This document shows positions 9,617 to 22,093 of a stretch of DNA of 64,000 nucleotides, piece after piece. Below the pieces are notes generated by a model. That model had not been told where the DNA came from. It did no database searches and saw nothing but the letters and a program-made list of their open reading frames with translations. How positions within the stretch are numbered: the first letter of the stretch is position 1; each line of letters starts with the position of its first letter. A program made the translations under genes and the position numbers. The DNA comes from Lottia gigantea (Eukaryota; Mollusca; Gastropoda; Lottiidae), in NCBI RefSeq assembly GCF_000327385.1, contig NW_008708797.1, positions 2,998,851 to 3,062,850 on the forward strand. Direction: 5' to 3'.

Positions 9617-12600
9617 ATGGATAATAAAATAGAAAGACAATGTGAAGATAATGATAAAGAAGATAGTGAAGGAAAAGGGCATGTTATATATGGTATAGAG
9701 GATAATCCACCTTTTTATCTATTACCTATATATGCACTTCAGGTAAATATAAATGTTATTAAACCTAACAAATACTATAACTGTATTACGTTAACTAATC
9801 ACAAGTGTAAACTTTACGTGTCACTCCACGTCTGTATCAAGAAATCTTTAAACCAATTTAATAACATGAAAATAATCATGTTGGATTTTACTATATTCAA
9901 GTGTCCACAAACAAAGATCCCCTATTGGCACAAAACTGTAGATTCCTAGTCTCTATCACTTTCACAAGCCAAGTCACTCCTAAAAAATTATAGAAGGAAA
10001 ATGGTACCACATAGAGAAGTGGGCGTGTAATAACGGTTACGTTTTGATTATTTTCTTTCCAGCAAACAATAATATGCATATCAGGCACATTATCTGTACC
10101 TTTTTTGATTGCCTCAACAATATGTGCTGCGGAATTACCAAGTGTTCGAGCAAAGCTACTAAGCACCAGTTTCTTTATGTGCGGTTTAGCGACCATCATG
10201 CAAGATATAATTGGCACAAGGTAATTAAGCTCTGGGCTATAGACTTATATTTAGAAATAAGATCCTTATCTTGGAAAGGAATTTACCTTCAGTCGAAATA
10301 ATGTCACACGCAGTTACCGTAAAGATTTCGAAATAAAATTAAAGAATGAATTTCTTGTTGGTCAACATCATACATAATTTTATATATTGGGAATTAATTA
10401 ATTAATCTTCAGACTGCCGATAATACAAGGTGGATCGGGTACATTTATACCACCAATACTAGCTATGATGACATTGGACAAATGGAAATGTCCAGATCAA
10501 GGTCTGTCTATACTTTATACCATTTCAATATTTACTTCGTGTACAAGGTGGAGATTATTTTGTAGTGCAGTATAACGTCTGATCGTGGTATTGTAAATTC
10601 ACCATTTGATCTTGATAATTCTTTTTTTCGCATAACGGAGCAGAAACTTTCTCTCTGCCTCACTGCCAAGATATGTCATGCATTTCAGCATTTTACCTCA
10701 CAGAACATCTGCTGTGATACTATCTATTTATAACAACATAACCTCTTTTTTCAATACATATAATCAATAGAGTGACAATGAACGCTATCTTATCTTTTTG
10801 TAGTCCCCTAATCTTAATATATTAGAAACAAAAGATGTAAAACTAAAAAACATTACTTTCCATATTCGATACCGTAGTCAATTGTCGTGATTTGTCCATT
10901 TTCAAAGGAATTAACAACATACGACCTATACATGTAGATATTAATTTAAATTAAGAAAAGAAAATAATTTTAAAATGCAGATCGTTAGCTTGACATGTTA
11001 CCGTTTTATCCAAATTGTCTTGTTACCGTTTTGGCAGATCTGTTACCGTTTTAACCAATTTTGTGTTGCCAATTTGATTAATCTGTTACCGTTTCGACTA
11101 TCAAGATTTTGGTTGTAACCGTTATTGGATACCAACCACTTTATCAGGCCTTATACAAATAATTATTTTGACGCGATTTGAAGAACGTTTTTTAACATTA
11201 ATTTGATCGATATTCCAGAACTCGTGGGGTTAAATACAACTGAAGGTGATGCAGCATGGATGGTGAGAATAAGAGAGGTAAATATCATAACATCATTCAT
11301 CTGATCTGGGTTTAACATTGTACAAACAAAGACATAACAATTTATGAGTATTTCTGAAAGATATTCCGTCCTATTAATATTTACTTTTACCTCAAAATGC
11401 AGTTCGATTTCATTCACCAGGGTCACTTTTCATTATAAAATTCAAAGTCCGGTTACCTTGCAATGTAACAAAATGTACCTATCATCACTTCATATCCTGA
11501 ACGTTATTAATTACGTCAAACAATCAAAGAACCCCTCTTTAAATTTCACTTTTACTGTTCATTAAGTCAAACTTGGACCTATATAAATTGTTGATTATAT
11601 AAATATTGTCACCGATTCAATCATTTATATTTTTAGATTCAAGGGAACCTGATACTAGCATCTGTAGCACAGATATTGGTTGGTGGAACTGGCTTGATTG
11701 GTTATATAGTACCTCTTATCGGACCGTTAACTATAGCACCAACAATAGCACTGATTGGATTGTCATTAACTGGCGTTGTCATTCAATTTTCACAGTTTAA
11801 TTGGGGTATAGCTTTCTTGTAAGTTTCATTCCATTATTCAGTTTTGACTTCCACGCCCTTCCACTCATCTAGTTGAGCCACTGCTTTCACTTTGTATTGT
11901 CATCATGGGCGGACTGTAGCTCAACAATAATTATTTAACTATTTACTTTACTTCATGACAGAATTGTATTGCTTACCTTTATCATGTTCTTTCTCATAGA
12001 TAGAGCTTCCGTTTCTCTGCATCGATCATTTCCGATATTCATGATGTAGCTTCAGTTGCCACAAAATCTAATCTCATTAGAGATGGAGTGCATCTACTGC
12101 ATCAATTGTGTATCCTTTGAATGACGGGTTTCAGTTCATCAGCGGCATCAATTCAGCTTCTCCACCGTGTCAGCCATTTTATATGAGAGCTTCGATTTAT
12201 ATCTTAGCTTCACGAAAGGGCTCCACTGTATCAAATAATATCCGTGGTGAAGTGGCCGAGGGTGTTTTACAACAGAATATATGTCTTCTTCTCTGCCCTG
12301 AAACGGGTCAAAATACCCTAATACCACTATTCATTATGAAATTCTTCCTCACTTATGATTGATATACTTTCCCCATGTGAGAAGTTCGTTAGCTGCTTCT
12401 ATTGTTTCGTCAAGATGTTGTTGGGATGTAGGGTTTCGTTTTGCTTGGGCGCCGGCAAACGTGAAAAAAAAACCCTAACAAAATTTCAATGATAAAAAAC
12501 TTAAACTATCATATTGGGATCTATCGCTTTCCCGTGGGCGTGTTACTAATACAATCTATTGACTTCGTGTAGGCTACTTCATTTTTACTGCGCATATATG

Positions 12601-15600
12601 GAGACGCTGTCAAAACACTTTTTCAATCGCTATGTTTTATTAAGAAATAATTTATATTAGCTACCATATGTGTTTAAATGTTTTATTTATACTGAATAGA
12701 TAAAAAACGTCGCATTTTTAGATTCTTTGGACAAAGTCGTGCACGATCAAAATTGTTATTTTTCTTTATAAATATGATTTATAGACTTTAAAAAGGTCAG
12801 TTTATGACATTCAACTGATTTCGATGTGAACAGGTTGTAAATGATGCGGAGGAAAATGGAAATGCACGTGCAACACGTACCAGAGTTCTGTATAAAAACA
12901 AACTGACGCCTATTGAGAATTGCTGTGAAGACATGGCAAGTCTGATCTCCCAACAATGTGAACAAGCCATCGGACGATTAAATGTCGGACAACGTGCTCA
13001 AGTCATTACCAATGCATTTAACTGTATTGAGAGACTTCGGATTCGTTACATTATCACCAGCAGCACCGGTGACTGTCCACTTAGTCTTGCGTGGGCCACC
13101 ACCGACAACATTGGCGACATAAGCAGTGGAGGATTCATGTGATCTCAGATGATAACTGCATTTCACCGCAGATCTCAGAGTAGTATGAGTGTGGCGAAGA
13201 AGAGGTGAACAGAGGCCATGTAGTCACAGCCGCCAGTTACATAGACCAGGTTCTCCGACCTCATGATGTACCGCATTTTGCAAGACGCCGAAACCACACC
13301 TTCCAGTATGACAAAGCCCGTCCACACGCTGCCATAGCCAGAAGAACCTTCCTCCAACAGCATAACATCGGAGTAATGCCATGCCCCCCACTCAACCCGA
13401 AAGTAAACCCAATAGGTCACTTGTGGGATGACATCCAAGACTACTAAACCAGATCCAACCGCTTCCAAGAAATGCAGCAGACCTCAGTGCAGCTTTCCAA
13501 AGAGTCTGGGCTCAGATTCCAATGGTGTCTGTAAATCGCTTGTGTCACTCCATGTACAGAAGATGCGGGGCCGTTATCAACACACAATGTGGACACACCA
13601 GATATTTCCTTCAGCCTCCATCTGTAACGATCACGTGATAAAAACTTTGATATGTCATAGCAATAACTTGAAAGACGCTGAAACAATCCTTTGTGCCAAA
13701 TGTGGTTGTTTTCTGAAAATTATCTATTGTTTTATTGAATTTGAATAAACAATTCACTATTTTCTGTGCTATGCGACGTTTCTGTATCTGTTCAGTATAA
13801 TATATATTATATGGAATTGTACAAATGGCGCTGTTATCTAGGGGCGCCAAAACGATTTCTGCCCCTTCAGCAAATTTGGAGCCAACATGCCACTGAATGA
13901 TTATCTCATCTTCATGATGGGGCTTCAGATCCTCCATTGAATCAGCCATATCTCAGCTTCATTATGGGACTTCAGTTCCTCAACTGTATCAGTCCTATCT
14001 CATCTTTATGATGGGGCTCCACCATTGTTTCAATCATATCTCATCATCATGATGTGGCTTCATCTCCTCCACTATATCAGTCATATCTCATTTTCATGGT
14101 AGACCTTCAGGTCCTCCACTATATCGGTCATATCTCATCTTCATGATGGGGCTCCACCATTGTTTCAATCATATCTCATCATCATGATGTGGCTTCATCT
14201 CCTCCACTATATCAATCATTTCTCATCTTCATGGTAGACCTTCAGGTCCTCCGCTATATCGGTCATTTCTCATCTTCATGGTAGACCTTCAGGTCCTCTA
14301 CTGTATCGGTCATATCTCATCATCATGATGTGGCTTCAGCTCCTCCACTATATCAGTCATTTCTCATCTTCATGGTAGACCTTCAGGTCCTCCACTGTAT
14401 CGGTCATATCTCATCTTCATGATGTGGCTTCATCTCCTCCACTATATCAGTCATATCTCATTTTCATGGTAGACCTTCAGGTCCTCCACTGTATCGGTCA
14501 TATCTCATCATCATGATGGGGCTCCACCATTGTTTCAATCATATCTCATCATCATGATGTGGCTTCGGGTCCTCAATTGTGTCAGTCATATCTCATCTTC
14601 ATGATATGGGGCTCCAACTTTGTTTCAATCATATCTCATCTTCGTGAAGGGACTTCAGCTCCTCTATTGTATCAGTCACATCTCATTTTCATGATGGGCT
14701 TCAGTTCCACCATTGCTTCATAATGGGAATTCTGTTCCACCACTATATAAATTAAATCTGATCTCATGAGAACCATACACTTATTCTTGTAGAACGTTGT
14801 GTTTGGTACTCATATTTTGTCTGTTTTTGGAGAAAGTGGAAGTTCCGTTTCCTGTCTATACTAGATATAAAGGATGTCGCAGACAAAAGATTCGGATATT
14901 TTTTATAGCACCTGTATGTAAGAACTATTTTACATATCTCGTCAGACGAGGCTCGCTTTTAAATAGACAAAGTGTTGTTTACCATGGAATTTTCTCAAGC
15001 ATATTAGCATTCATGTTGAGCATAGTTGGTCGTATATTCTTACCCTATACTCATAAATGCAGTTTAAGCTTTTCCTCAAGTAAAGTCTTTGTTTTGTAAC
15101 AAATTTGTCATTGCAAGTAAAGGATATACACCAAATATTGTCAGCAATATGTACAGCAATAGTGTGGTATATTTGTCTTTTTTTTCATTTCTTTCAGATT
15201 TTATATGCCATAGGAATAGCCTGGTTGTTTTGTTACATATTTACTGTCACAAATATTTTCAGCCCAAATACTCAAAATGTGACTAACTATGCTCGAACTG
15301 ATACCCATTTACAAGTTTTACAAGATTCACCATGGTTTTACTTTCCATATCCATGTAAATATAACATAACTTTTTTTTACTTTGGTCAGACACAATTAGT
15401 GTTGCAGTGATCCCGAATCACACAGAGCATTGTTACTATACAGAGTATAACCATGTGAACAACTTGTTTACTTTCAAAAAGACGATCATATTTAAGATAA
15501 ACCCTAAAGTTAATATTTATTGTCTTAGATCGATAGATGGGTATTCGCGTTATGTCAAAATTCAAAAAGTAGGCTAGTCCGATATAAAAATATTTTTGTA

Positions 15601-17927
15601 TTCAGTTCAATTTGGAGTGCCTACTATCAGTGGAGCTGGTTTTGTCGGCATGTTCGCAGCTGTAATAGCATCAATTATAGAATCTGTTGGTGATTACTAT
15701 GCGGCTGCTCGTATTTCACAAGTACCACCTCCACCCGCACATGCAGTCAATAGGGGTATATTAATAGAGGGTGTCAGCAGTATTATATCTGGACTTCTTG
15801 GTGCTGGTCATGCAACAACATCCTACAGTAGTTGTATTGGTGCTATAGCTGTAACCGGGGTAGGTACAAAAAATTAATACAAAAGTCTGTTTTGCGCCAG
15901 ATTGGGCCATTGAATTCATAATCATTTCGCACTGAACAACTGGCTATAGAATGAAAATATCATTGGCAAAATCAGGATAATGTTCAAGTAAAATTCATTA
16001 CACTTCGAACTACGTGAGAATAGTAAATCATTTAAAGAGCGGACGGCAAACTAAATTTTTCTTTCAAACTCTACATGTAAATGAAATTAGAAGTAATTTT
16101 TGTGAATTGATTAAACCTCGCACAAGTTTGAAGTTTATTAGCCTATTTTATTATTTTTGAATTATGGTCCTAAAAGCTGTCAAACCTAGAGTTTCCACAA
16201 TTGTTGTCGTTATGCTGAACGACTTTTGAGAAATATGCATTTTAGGTAGCATCCTTTTCGGTTTATTTCTAGAAAAATATTGTGGACATTGGTCAAGGTT
16301 TTCATTGAAGTAAGGTTAGGCTTAATTAAATAAGCTCTATAACTGATAAAACCTGAAAATACAGAAACCTAATGATTTGTGATATGTTATTTTAAAGGTA
16401 GCAAGTAGGCGAGTGTTTGTAACAGCTGGTGTTTTCTTAGTAATTGTGGGTGTTATAGGTAAAATAGGTGCAATAGTAACTCTTATACCAGAACCAATAT
16501 TAGGTGGTCTAAGTGCAGTTCTTCTTGGACTGGTAACTTCGGTGGGTTTGTCAACGTTACAGTATGTCGATATGTCTTCTGCTCGTAACTTGACAATTTT
16601 GGCTACATCCTTCATGGTTGGACTTTGTTTACCACAGTGGTTATCTTCTCAGACGTTGACACTGGATACAGGTAACAGTATATTGTATAGTTGTTCATGA
16701 AACAGACCACTGAGAATGTTGATCCTAGATAGAATTAATCTATTTGTTCTCCGCCCTTAAAAGTACAATATAAATACTAAATACAATAGCAACATTTTGG
16801 ATGTAGATGGATTATGGAATATTTTACTCTAGAATCTAGAATTCATATATGACTAAAGCGTTATTTAAATGATATATGTCAGGTTCTGTTGAGTTAAACC
16901 AAGTTATAAGAGTGTTATTGGGTACAGCATCATTTGTTGGTGGTATTATTGGATTCATGTTAGATAATCTAGTGCCGGGTATGTACAGTACAATTCTTTA
17001 TTTTCATCAATCAAACTCTTAGAACCATAAAGATAGAATTCCAATTAGAATGAACAATAGAGACATAGAGACACCTCGAGACATCCATCCAAAGCATATT
17101 ACTTTGTCTTAAAACTATGTCCGGATCCAAAACATGCAGATTCAAATCGAAAATATTCAATACTATGACCATGTTGTCAAAATCTGACAAGAATTGTCAA
17201 TAGGGTTTATACTTGGTTGATTACAAGCTGTGCCTTCTTTACGAGCTAAAATTGATTGAACGCGTTTTCAAGAACAAGGGCAATAACTTATACTAAATAT
17301 TTTGGGGATTTTTCGGATTTGCAGTAAGGTTCATCTACAAACAATGCCCCTCACCCCTCACCCCCCTAGAAATGCCACTAGGACAGGCAATACGCCATTG
17401 GGCGTACAAAAACGGTTGTGTCTCAGTTGTAAATATCAACTATACTACGACTACCAACAACTACCTAGTTTGCGATATCAGCACCCGCTGGAAGCGAACA
17501 TTAACTTGTCATCTACCATCCAACCAACCAGTAAATATTCATGATTAATCCACTTAATCCACAAATCCACCGCGTCTTTCCTATTTGATAATGGGGTGTT
17601 TTTTTCTGCATCGAGATAGGTACCTTAACAATATATTTATGCAGCGGATAACATTTATTTTTAAATTTAGGTACAGACGAAGAGAGGGGAGTAATAAAAT
17701 GGAGAATTAAAGAAGAAAGCGACCATTTTACAGATTCTCAACACGATACCTATGACTTGCCCTTAGTAGGAAAGTATCTGGCAAAAATCAAATGTTGTTC
17801 TTATGTTCCATGTTTACCAACGTATAAACCGAGGTTAACGGGTAAATGCTGTTCAAAATCTCCTAACAAGAAAGATAATATACATGTATATAGTCATCAG
17901 GTTGTTATAGAAAGTGAAAGATTATAA
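9617..17927 (+). CDS. SLC23A: SLC23-family nucleobase/ascorbate transporter, complete, 590 aa
   Basis: Eleven exons: 9617-9742, 10063-10220, 10413-10501, 11219-11277, 11637-11818, 14793-14913, 15198-15354, 15606-15859, 16398-16671, 16883-16978 and 17671-17927 (stop 17925). All junctions are GT-AG, phases close, and the CDS is 1773 nt. The start has the family opening YGIEDNPPFYL about 27 residues in. About 12-14 membrane spans are expected. Conserved blocks include SGTLSVPFLIA, IESVGDYYAAAR, PPPPAHAVNRGILIEG, PEPILGGLSAVLLGLVTSVG, LQYVDMSSARNL and MLDNLVPG. The family moves ascorbate (with Na+) or nucleobases across the plasma membrane. Two substrate-site signatures are not canonical: the TM1 Gln-His pair is Gln42-Gln43, and the NAT signature Asn is Cys374 (SSCIGAIAVTG). 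The substrate is therefore uncertain. The C-tail is Cys/Lys-rich. Confidence 0.95.
10996..11130 (+). repeat. Interspersed short repeat TGTTACCGTTTT, 4-5 copies (SLC23 intron 3)
   Basis: TGTTACCGTTTT or a one-base variant occurs at about 10996, 11021, 11041 and 11083, with a weaker copy near 11114 (TGTAACCGTTATT), each 20-42 bp apart with unrelated spacers. Confidence 0.7.
12690..13798 (+). mobile_element. Tc1-like transposon inside SLC23 intron 5
   Basis: The left end (ATACTGAATAGATAAAAAAC then GTCGCA, 12689-12714) pairs with the right end (13772-13798, reverse complement ATACTGAACAGATACAGAAA then CGTCGCA) with a few mismatches and one indel. TA lies at both borders, as expected for Tc1/mariner. 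The inside holds a decayed transposase on plus. Its length (1.1 kb) and missing middle show it is non-autonomous. Confidence 0.8.
12933..13605 (+). pseudogene. Tc1-like transposase remnant, internally deleted
   Basis: The N-terminal part reads LNVGQRAQVITNAFNC and STGDCPLSLAW, a decayed form of the usual DRPRSGRPR linker. After about 13140 the sequence jumps to the second half of the DDE domain: AASYIDQVLRPHDVPHF, FQYDKARPHAA, PCPPLNPKVNPIGHLWDDI and, in another frame, VNRLCHSMYRRCGAVINTQC then GHTRY. The first catalytic Asp region is absent and at least one shift is present. It cannot be active. Confidence 0.85.
13905..14745 (+). repeat. Degenerate minisatellite, unit about 47 bp, about 17 copies (SLC23 intron 5)
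   Basis: The unit reads roughly TCATATCTCATCTTCATGAT, GGGGCTTCAGGTCCTCCACT, GTATCGG. Two or three sub-variants alternate (GGGGCTCCACCATTGTTTCA; TGTGGCTTCATCTCCTCC; GGTAGACCTTCAGGTCCTCC), which points to higher-order units. Weak traces of the same motif occur at about 12030-12240, on the other side of the Tc1 insertion. The last unit ends about 45 bp before the next SLC23 exon. Confidence 0.9.
17150..17340 (-). mobile_element. Dispersed TATACGCCCAC family, one core unit (copy B), last SLC23 intron
   Basis: Read on minus: TAAGTTATTGCCCTTGTTCT, AAGGCACAGCTTG and GTATAAACCCTATTGACAAT match the core unit of the family. No termini are present. Confidence 0.65.
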
Positions 17928-19080
17928 GAAAAACTTAATGTTTTATCGCATCTTGAAGTATGAGAGATATCTCTGTTATCTGATTATCTATAAACACCAT
18001 TTTCATATTGTGTGAAGCATGTATAGTGTAACTAGTGATACTAACAGCCGATCCTCATATTTTAAAAACCATACATCACAGCCGATATGATTACGTATAT
18101 CAGAATGGTAAACATTGCTGAAGCGCGTTAACCATTCGGCTCTATTCAATTTTTAATATTTTTTCCTGTTTGTAAAACTTGAAACAAGCGCAAGTGTCAA
18201 GTTTCAAACGCCTTTTTGACTCGTGGAAAAATCCAGAACACAAGGCAACTCAGATAGTGGAAATTTCACACGCTTCTTTAGGTTTATAAGTTATGCTCAG
18301 TTTTCAAATTTCAAGCCTTTACTTGTGAAATATGTCGAATTGCTATTCAATTTAATTTATTTCTTATACTGTATCATTGCGTAAACAATGCATACCCCTT
18401 CCTTTTTAATAACATAATTGAAGTCATCATTATCGTTACGCGCTGCTACCATTACCACAACAGTTGGATTGGCTGTTGCTTTTCTATCGGTTTATTACTA
18501 ATGACCCTTAAACTGCTTTTAAATAAAAAGCAATTAATAGACTAATGAATGAGATTTTGCCAGGACAGCTTTATTAGCCTACTTTCATATCGATGTCTTA
18601 CTTTCTGAGGCACCGCGAATCAATGAACGCCTTTGGGCACTAGTTAGATCAATTGTTTTAATTCTATAGGAATGCTTTATCTGACCTTTGAGCCTGTTAC
18701 TTGTTATAATATAGCGATGACCTGTCTTTTTAAATCTGTAGTTAATTTATTCATTTATCATAACGCATGCATGCGTGTTCACTACAGCAATATGATTGGC
18801 TGCTTCTTACCTATTGGTTTAGTATTACCCGGCCATTTAACTGCTCTAAACTAAAAACATTTTTGGAACATAGATAGAAATATAGATATTTTATTGAATC
18901 ATTACGTGCTATAGAGGACAGCATACAATAATACAATTTGATAAAGAAAACAAATATACTAAACAGATTTTAATAAGATATGATTATAGTAAAAAACATT
19001 AAAATGGTAGTTGAAAAGAAAACAGTTTAAAAAAAACTGCAATAATTATTATACATATATATTGATGAAACATAATTCAT
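17928..19080. other. Gene-free stretch after SLC23
   Basis: This should include the SLC23 3' UTR. No clean AATAAA directly follows the stop, though AAATAAAAAG occurs near 18520. No other gene or repeat is visible. Confidence 0.5.
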
Positions 19081-19084
19081 TCCA

Positions 19085-19220
19085 TGCCTTTGGTGCACTG
19101 TGGATAAAAGTCTCCGTATGTTGTATTCGTCTTTTGAGACGGAATGACTAGTCTAACTCTCCCGATGATCTTGTTGAGCGTTTTGGTGCGTTGATACTAT
19201 TCAGTTCCTTGAAATAGAGT
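19085..19220 (-). mobile_element. LINE 3' fragment (RT C-terminal region)
   Basis: Minus-strand translation gives TKTLNKIIGRVRLVIPSQKT then NTTYGD, with the serine/aromatic run expected before APKAWN appearing in a shifted frame. This is the region just after the RT domain of CR1/Jockey-type LINEs. It is short and old. Confidence 0.5.
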
Positions 19221-19591
19221 TGGGCGATATGGGATTTTTTCTGTATTTTTTTTTTTGTCACGATAAACTCTTTATAACGTTACAAAGTATCTTGTTTATT
19301 GTGAGACCCAAGATTCATTGGCGAGGTTGGGTTATTCCCAATAATGTAAATATAATACATGTTGAGAAGTTTTCAGGGTTTCAAAATATAACACAGACAT
19401 AAGCTTGGTATCAAAATTAACATAAGTAGCCTAATCAATTCTAACATTTGATGCAAGACCTATATATGAAAATACATAAAACAATAATTGAAATTTACAA
19501 AAAGAAGCTGAAAAAAAATTTATTATCAATAGTAACATTCATATGTTTGAAATTATATAGCTGATTTCTATCAAAAATATAAACATACACG

Positions 19592-19730
19592 CGATAATAA
19601 AATGTTTCCACTGTTAAAATAGTGCTGAATACATCAATTGCAGAGCGATATCTGAGGATCGCATAGCGTGAAACTCTGAGTAACAACATGATTCAAGTTC
19701 TGTTCTAATATTTCTCAACATACATAGGCT
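19592..19730. repeat. Dispersed repeat, copy 1 (copy 2 at 51147-51285)
   Basis: AATAAAATGTTTCCACTGTT, AAAATAGTGCTGAATA, ATTGCAGAGCGAT and TTCAAGTTCTGTTCTAATAT match the distant copy in order and spacing. No coding potential. Confidence 0.55.
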
Positions 19731-19966
19731 TACATATTGATCACATCATATATCAATCATGTTCAATCACATCATGCATACAAATCATAAAATCAGAATT
19801 AGATGCACCTCGGCTTTCTTTAATGTTTCAAATGGTCTTTGGAGTAGCCCTACTCTCCCCTATATTTTTGATGAGTTATTAACCAAGCTCAGACCATAGA
19901 ACTACAGTTCTATGCTCAGACAGATTGGTATTGGGTGCCAAAACCGATCTGACCACTGGTGCTACA

Positions 19967-20725
19967 TAGGGCATTAGTCCGAAATATCTACCTCTATTCC
20001 AGCCTCTGATGGATATTTTGACAGTTGTCGCTTAGAGTAGAGTCAGAAGAAAAAGGCGCTGTTAAATGAAGATTTTCCACACCTGCAGAGATGCGTTATT
20101 TTTTACGCCCATGTGGAAATGGTAATAATTGGATGAATGGTTTTGGAGTTATGGCCCTTGAATTAATTCAATGCGTCTTATTTGGCTTGTAGGCCTGATA
20201 GAGACTACATTTTTTGTTCGTTTTTTGATGAAACTTGGTATGAGACCTGAGTTAAGCTTGAAATTAGTAAAAATAGGATAATTGGTTTCACATATTAAAC
20301 CACAACAGACTTTGTTATCATTTCTGACAGCTGATAGTGGGCATATGTTACATTGCCTTGCAAACTATCTTCTAACAAAATATTAAATTTGAACATTACC
20401 GTGACCTCCGTTTTGCTACTTTGTCCTTTTGGCTGCGCACTCAGTTTTAACCGGCCGATGCGAGATCAGTTTTGTTATTTGATGGAACTGGAGACGTAAC
20501 ATAGAAAATGATGGTATGGCTATGACTGGACTACAAAAATATTCATCTTTCTAAATATATCTTGCCTTTGCAGAACGGGTATCTAAATAGGTTTAAAACC
20601 CCCGCAACTGCGATGCTCTCATTTAACAGGGCCTATTTTTTCTGTGTCCACACTAGCCGATATCTGTCCAAATAGCTATATCAGAGGCTGGACTAGAGAC
20701 AAATGTTTAGGTCTAATAGGGCCTA
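19967..20725. mobile_element. Non-autonomous DNA transposon with about 105-bp terminal inverted repeats
   Basis: The left end (19967-20070) reads GGCATTAGTCCGAAATATCT, ACCTCTATTCCAGCCTCTGA, then GCGCTGTTAAATGAA. The reverse complement of the right end (20618-20725) reads GGCCCTATTAGACCTAAACA, TTTGTCTCTAGTCCAGCCTC, then GGCCCTGTTAAATGAGA. The arms are diverged but collinear. The centre carries no transposase. A solo end of the same family is at 2608-2671. Confidence 0.8.
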
Positions 20726-20734
20726 TATGTATAC

Positions 20735-21300
20735 AGGAGCTCTAGCCTATGCCGATTATGTGACATTGTTGGCACCTTCTAGACAAGCTTTAAAATTAAT
20801 TTTAACGAAGATATATGTTTTTCAATAAAATCCAGAATATGGTGTACTCTTTAATGCAGACAAAAGTTATTGATGAATTATGACAGAAAATGTGATTATA
20901 AAAACTTTAAAGATGTAATATTTAATGATAAACCAATTAAATTAGTCAAATCTGAATTGCACATGGGTAACACATTAGCATATATGACACAAACGATATT
21001 CAAATTAACAGATGCATTAATATTTTTTCAAGATTTACTCTTAAGCAATTTCAATTTGCTTATTTCGATGTTAAGTATAAACTGTTCAGGACTTACTACA
21101 TGCCTTTATATGGATGTCAACTACTTAATTGCTTTTCTCACAAAACTACATGTATTGAAAGATTTTATTGTATGGAGAAAATCAATTAGAAGAGTGTAGA
21201 ATATTCTCACTATAGTAGATATCTTCACCATGCTAAGACTTAAGCATAGAAGCTCAACTATTGAAAAGTTTCGTAAAATTTATACACGTAATTTTAAATA
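20735..21300 (+). mobile_element. LINE reverse-transcriptase fragment
   Basis: Translation gives AYADYVTLLAPSRQALKLIL (the FADD/YADD active-site block, here YADY), EYGVLFNADKS, then in another frame IFNDKPIKLVKSELHMGNTL and a long stretch corresponding to the RT thumb, ending in SRYLHHAK, the usual THSRYLHH motif. It carries shifts, and the second catalytic Asp is replaced by Tyr. It starts 10 bp after the MITE at 19967-20725, which may have inserted into it. Confidence 0.75.
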
Positions 21301-21985
21301 GTAAAAATAAAATCTCTAACTTAATGTGGACGACTGGCTCTGCATGACAGCCAATCAGCAATGTGGAATAATTAAAATGTCTTATCACATCGTCACCGAG
21401 AACCAGACTGTCCTATATCCAAAAGAGTGGTTTTGGAGAAGATTAAGTTCAAAGTTTCAATGCAACAGATCTTTTTAGCATTTCATGGGAACAAAGCAAA
21501 ACTTTGAAATAACAAGAAATAATATGAATTGATTATTATTTGGCAATAATATGGCACAGCTGATGAAATATATATTTTATTTCATAAATTGTCCAGTTAT
21601 ATAGTACCACCACAATTTGACCGCCGAAATTAATAATGGCAGGCCAATCACCACAATTGTTATAAACCACCAAATTTGTTATTAAATATCAATTACCATT
21701 GTAATAATCCATCAATTCTAATTGAATAATATTTCAACGTATATACAAGTGTGGGTTGATCCTGAGTTCACAAATCCAACCTCTTGGAACTTGAACCTGA
21801 GTGCAAGAGTTACTGGTCCAGGACCACAAATTCCTTTAGTGTTGTTATATGATACCAATTACAGGTTAAAATCTGAATTGGCATCACAGCCATAATGAGA
21901 GTCTATATCCCTTCATGTGGGGGGACTAGTAGTGGGAGAAATGTTTGGACTGGTAGTAGAAGATGTATTAGTGGGAAGATAGGCT

Positions 21986-22093
21986 ACCCTACGATCTTGC
22001 ACACTGCACGTGCAAACCGACACAACCGGAATCACGCTAATGTCTAAAAATAGCCGTGTCGGTTTTCACGTGCAGTGTGCAAGATCGTAGGGT
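21986..22093. repeat. Near-perfect hairpin, 38-bp arms, 32-bp loop
   Basis: The left arm ACCCTACGATCTTGCACACT then GCACGTGCAAACCGACAC (21986-22023) pairs with 22056-22093 with one mismatch. It is probably a small foldback MITE, and each arm holds a CACGTG E-box palindrome. TATAAAAG follows directly at 22093, by chance or otherwise. Confidence 0.85.

Noticed and set aside
12108-12362. 84-aa ORF in SLC23 intron 5
   Set aside because: Lies in degenerate minisatellite-like sequence, has no family similarity, and the SLC23 exon phases join across it.
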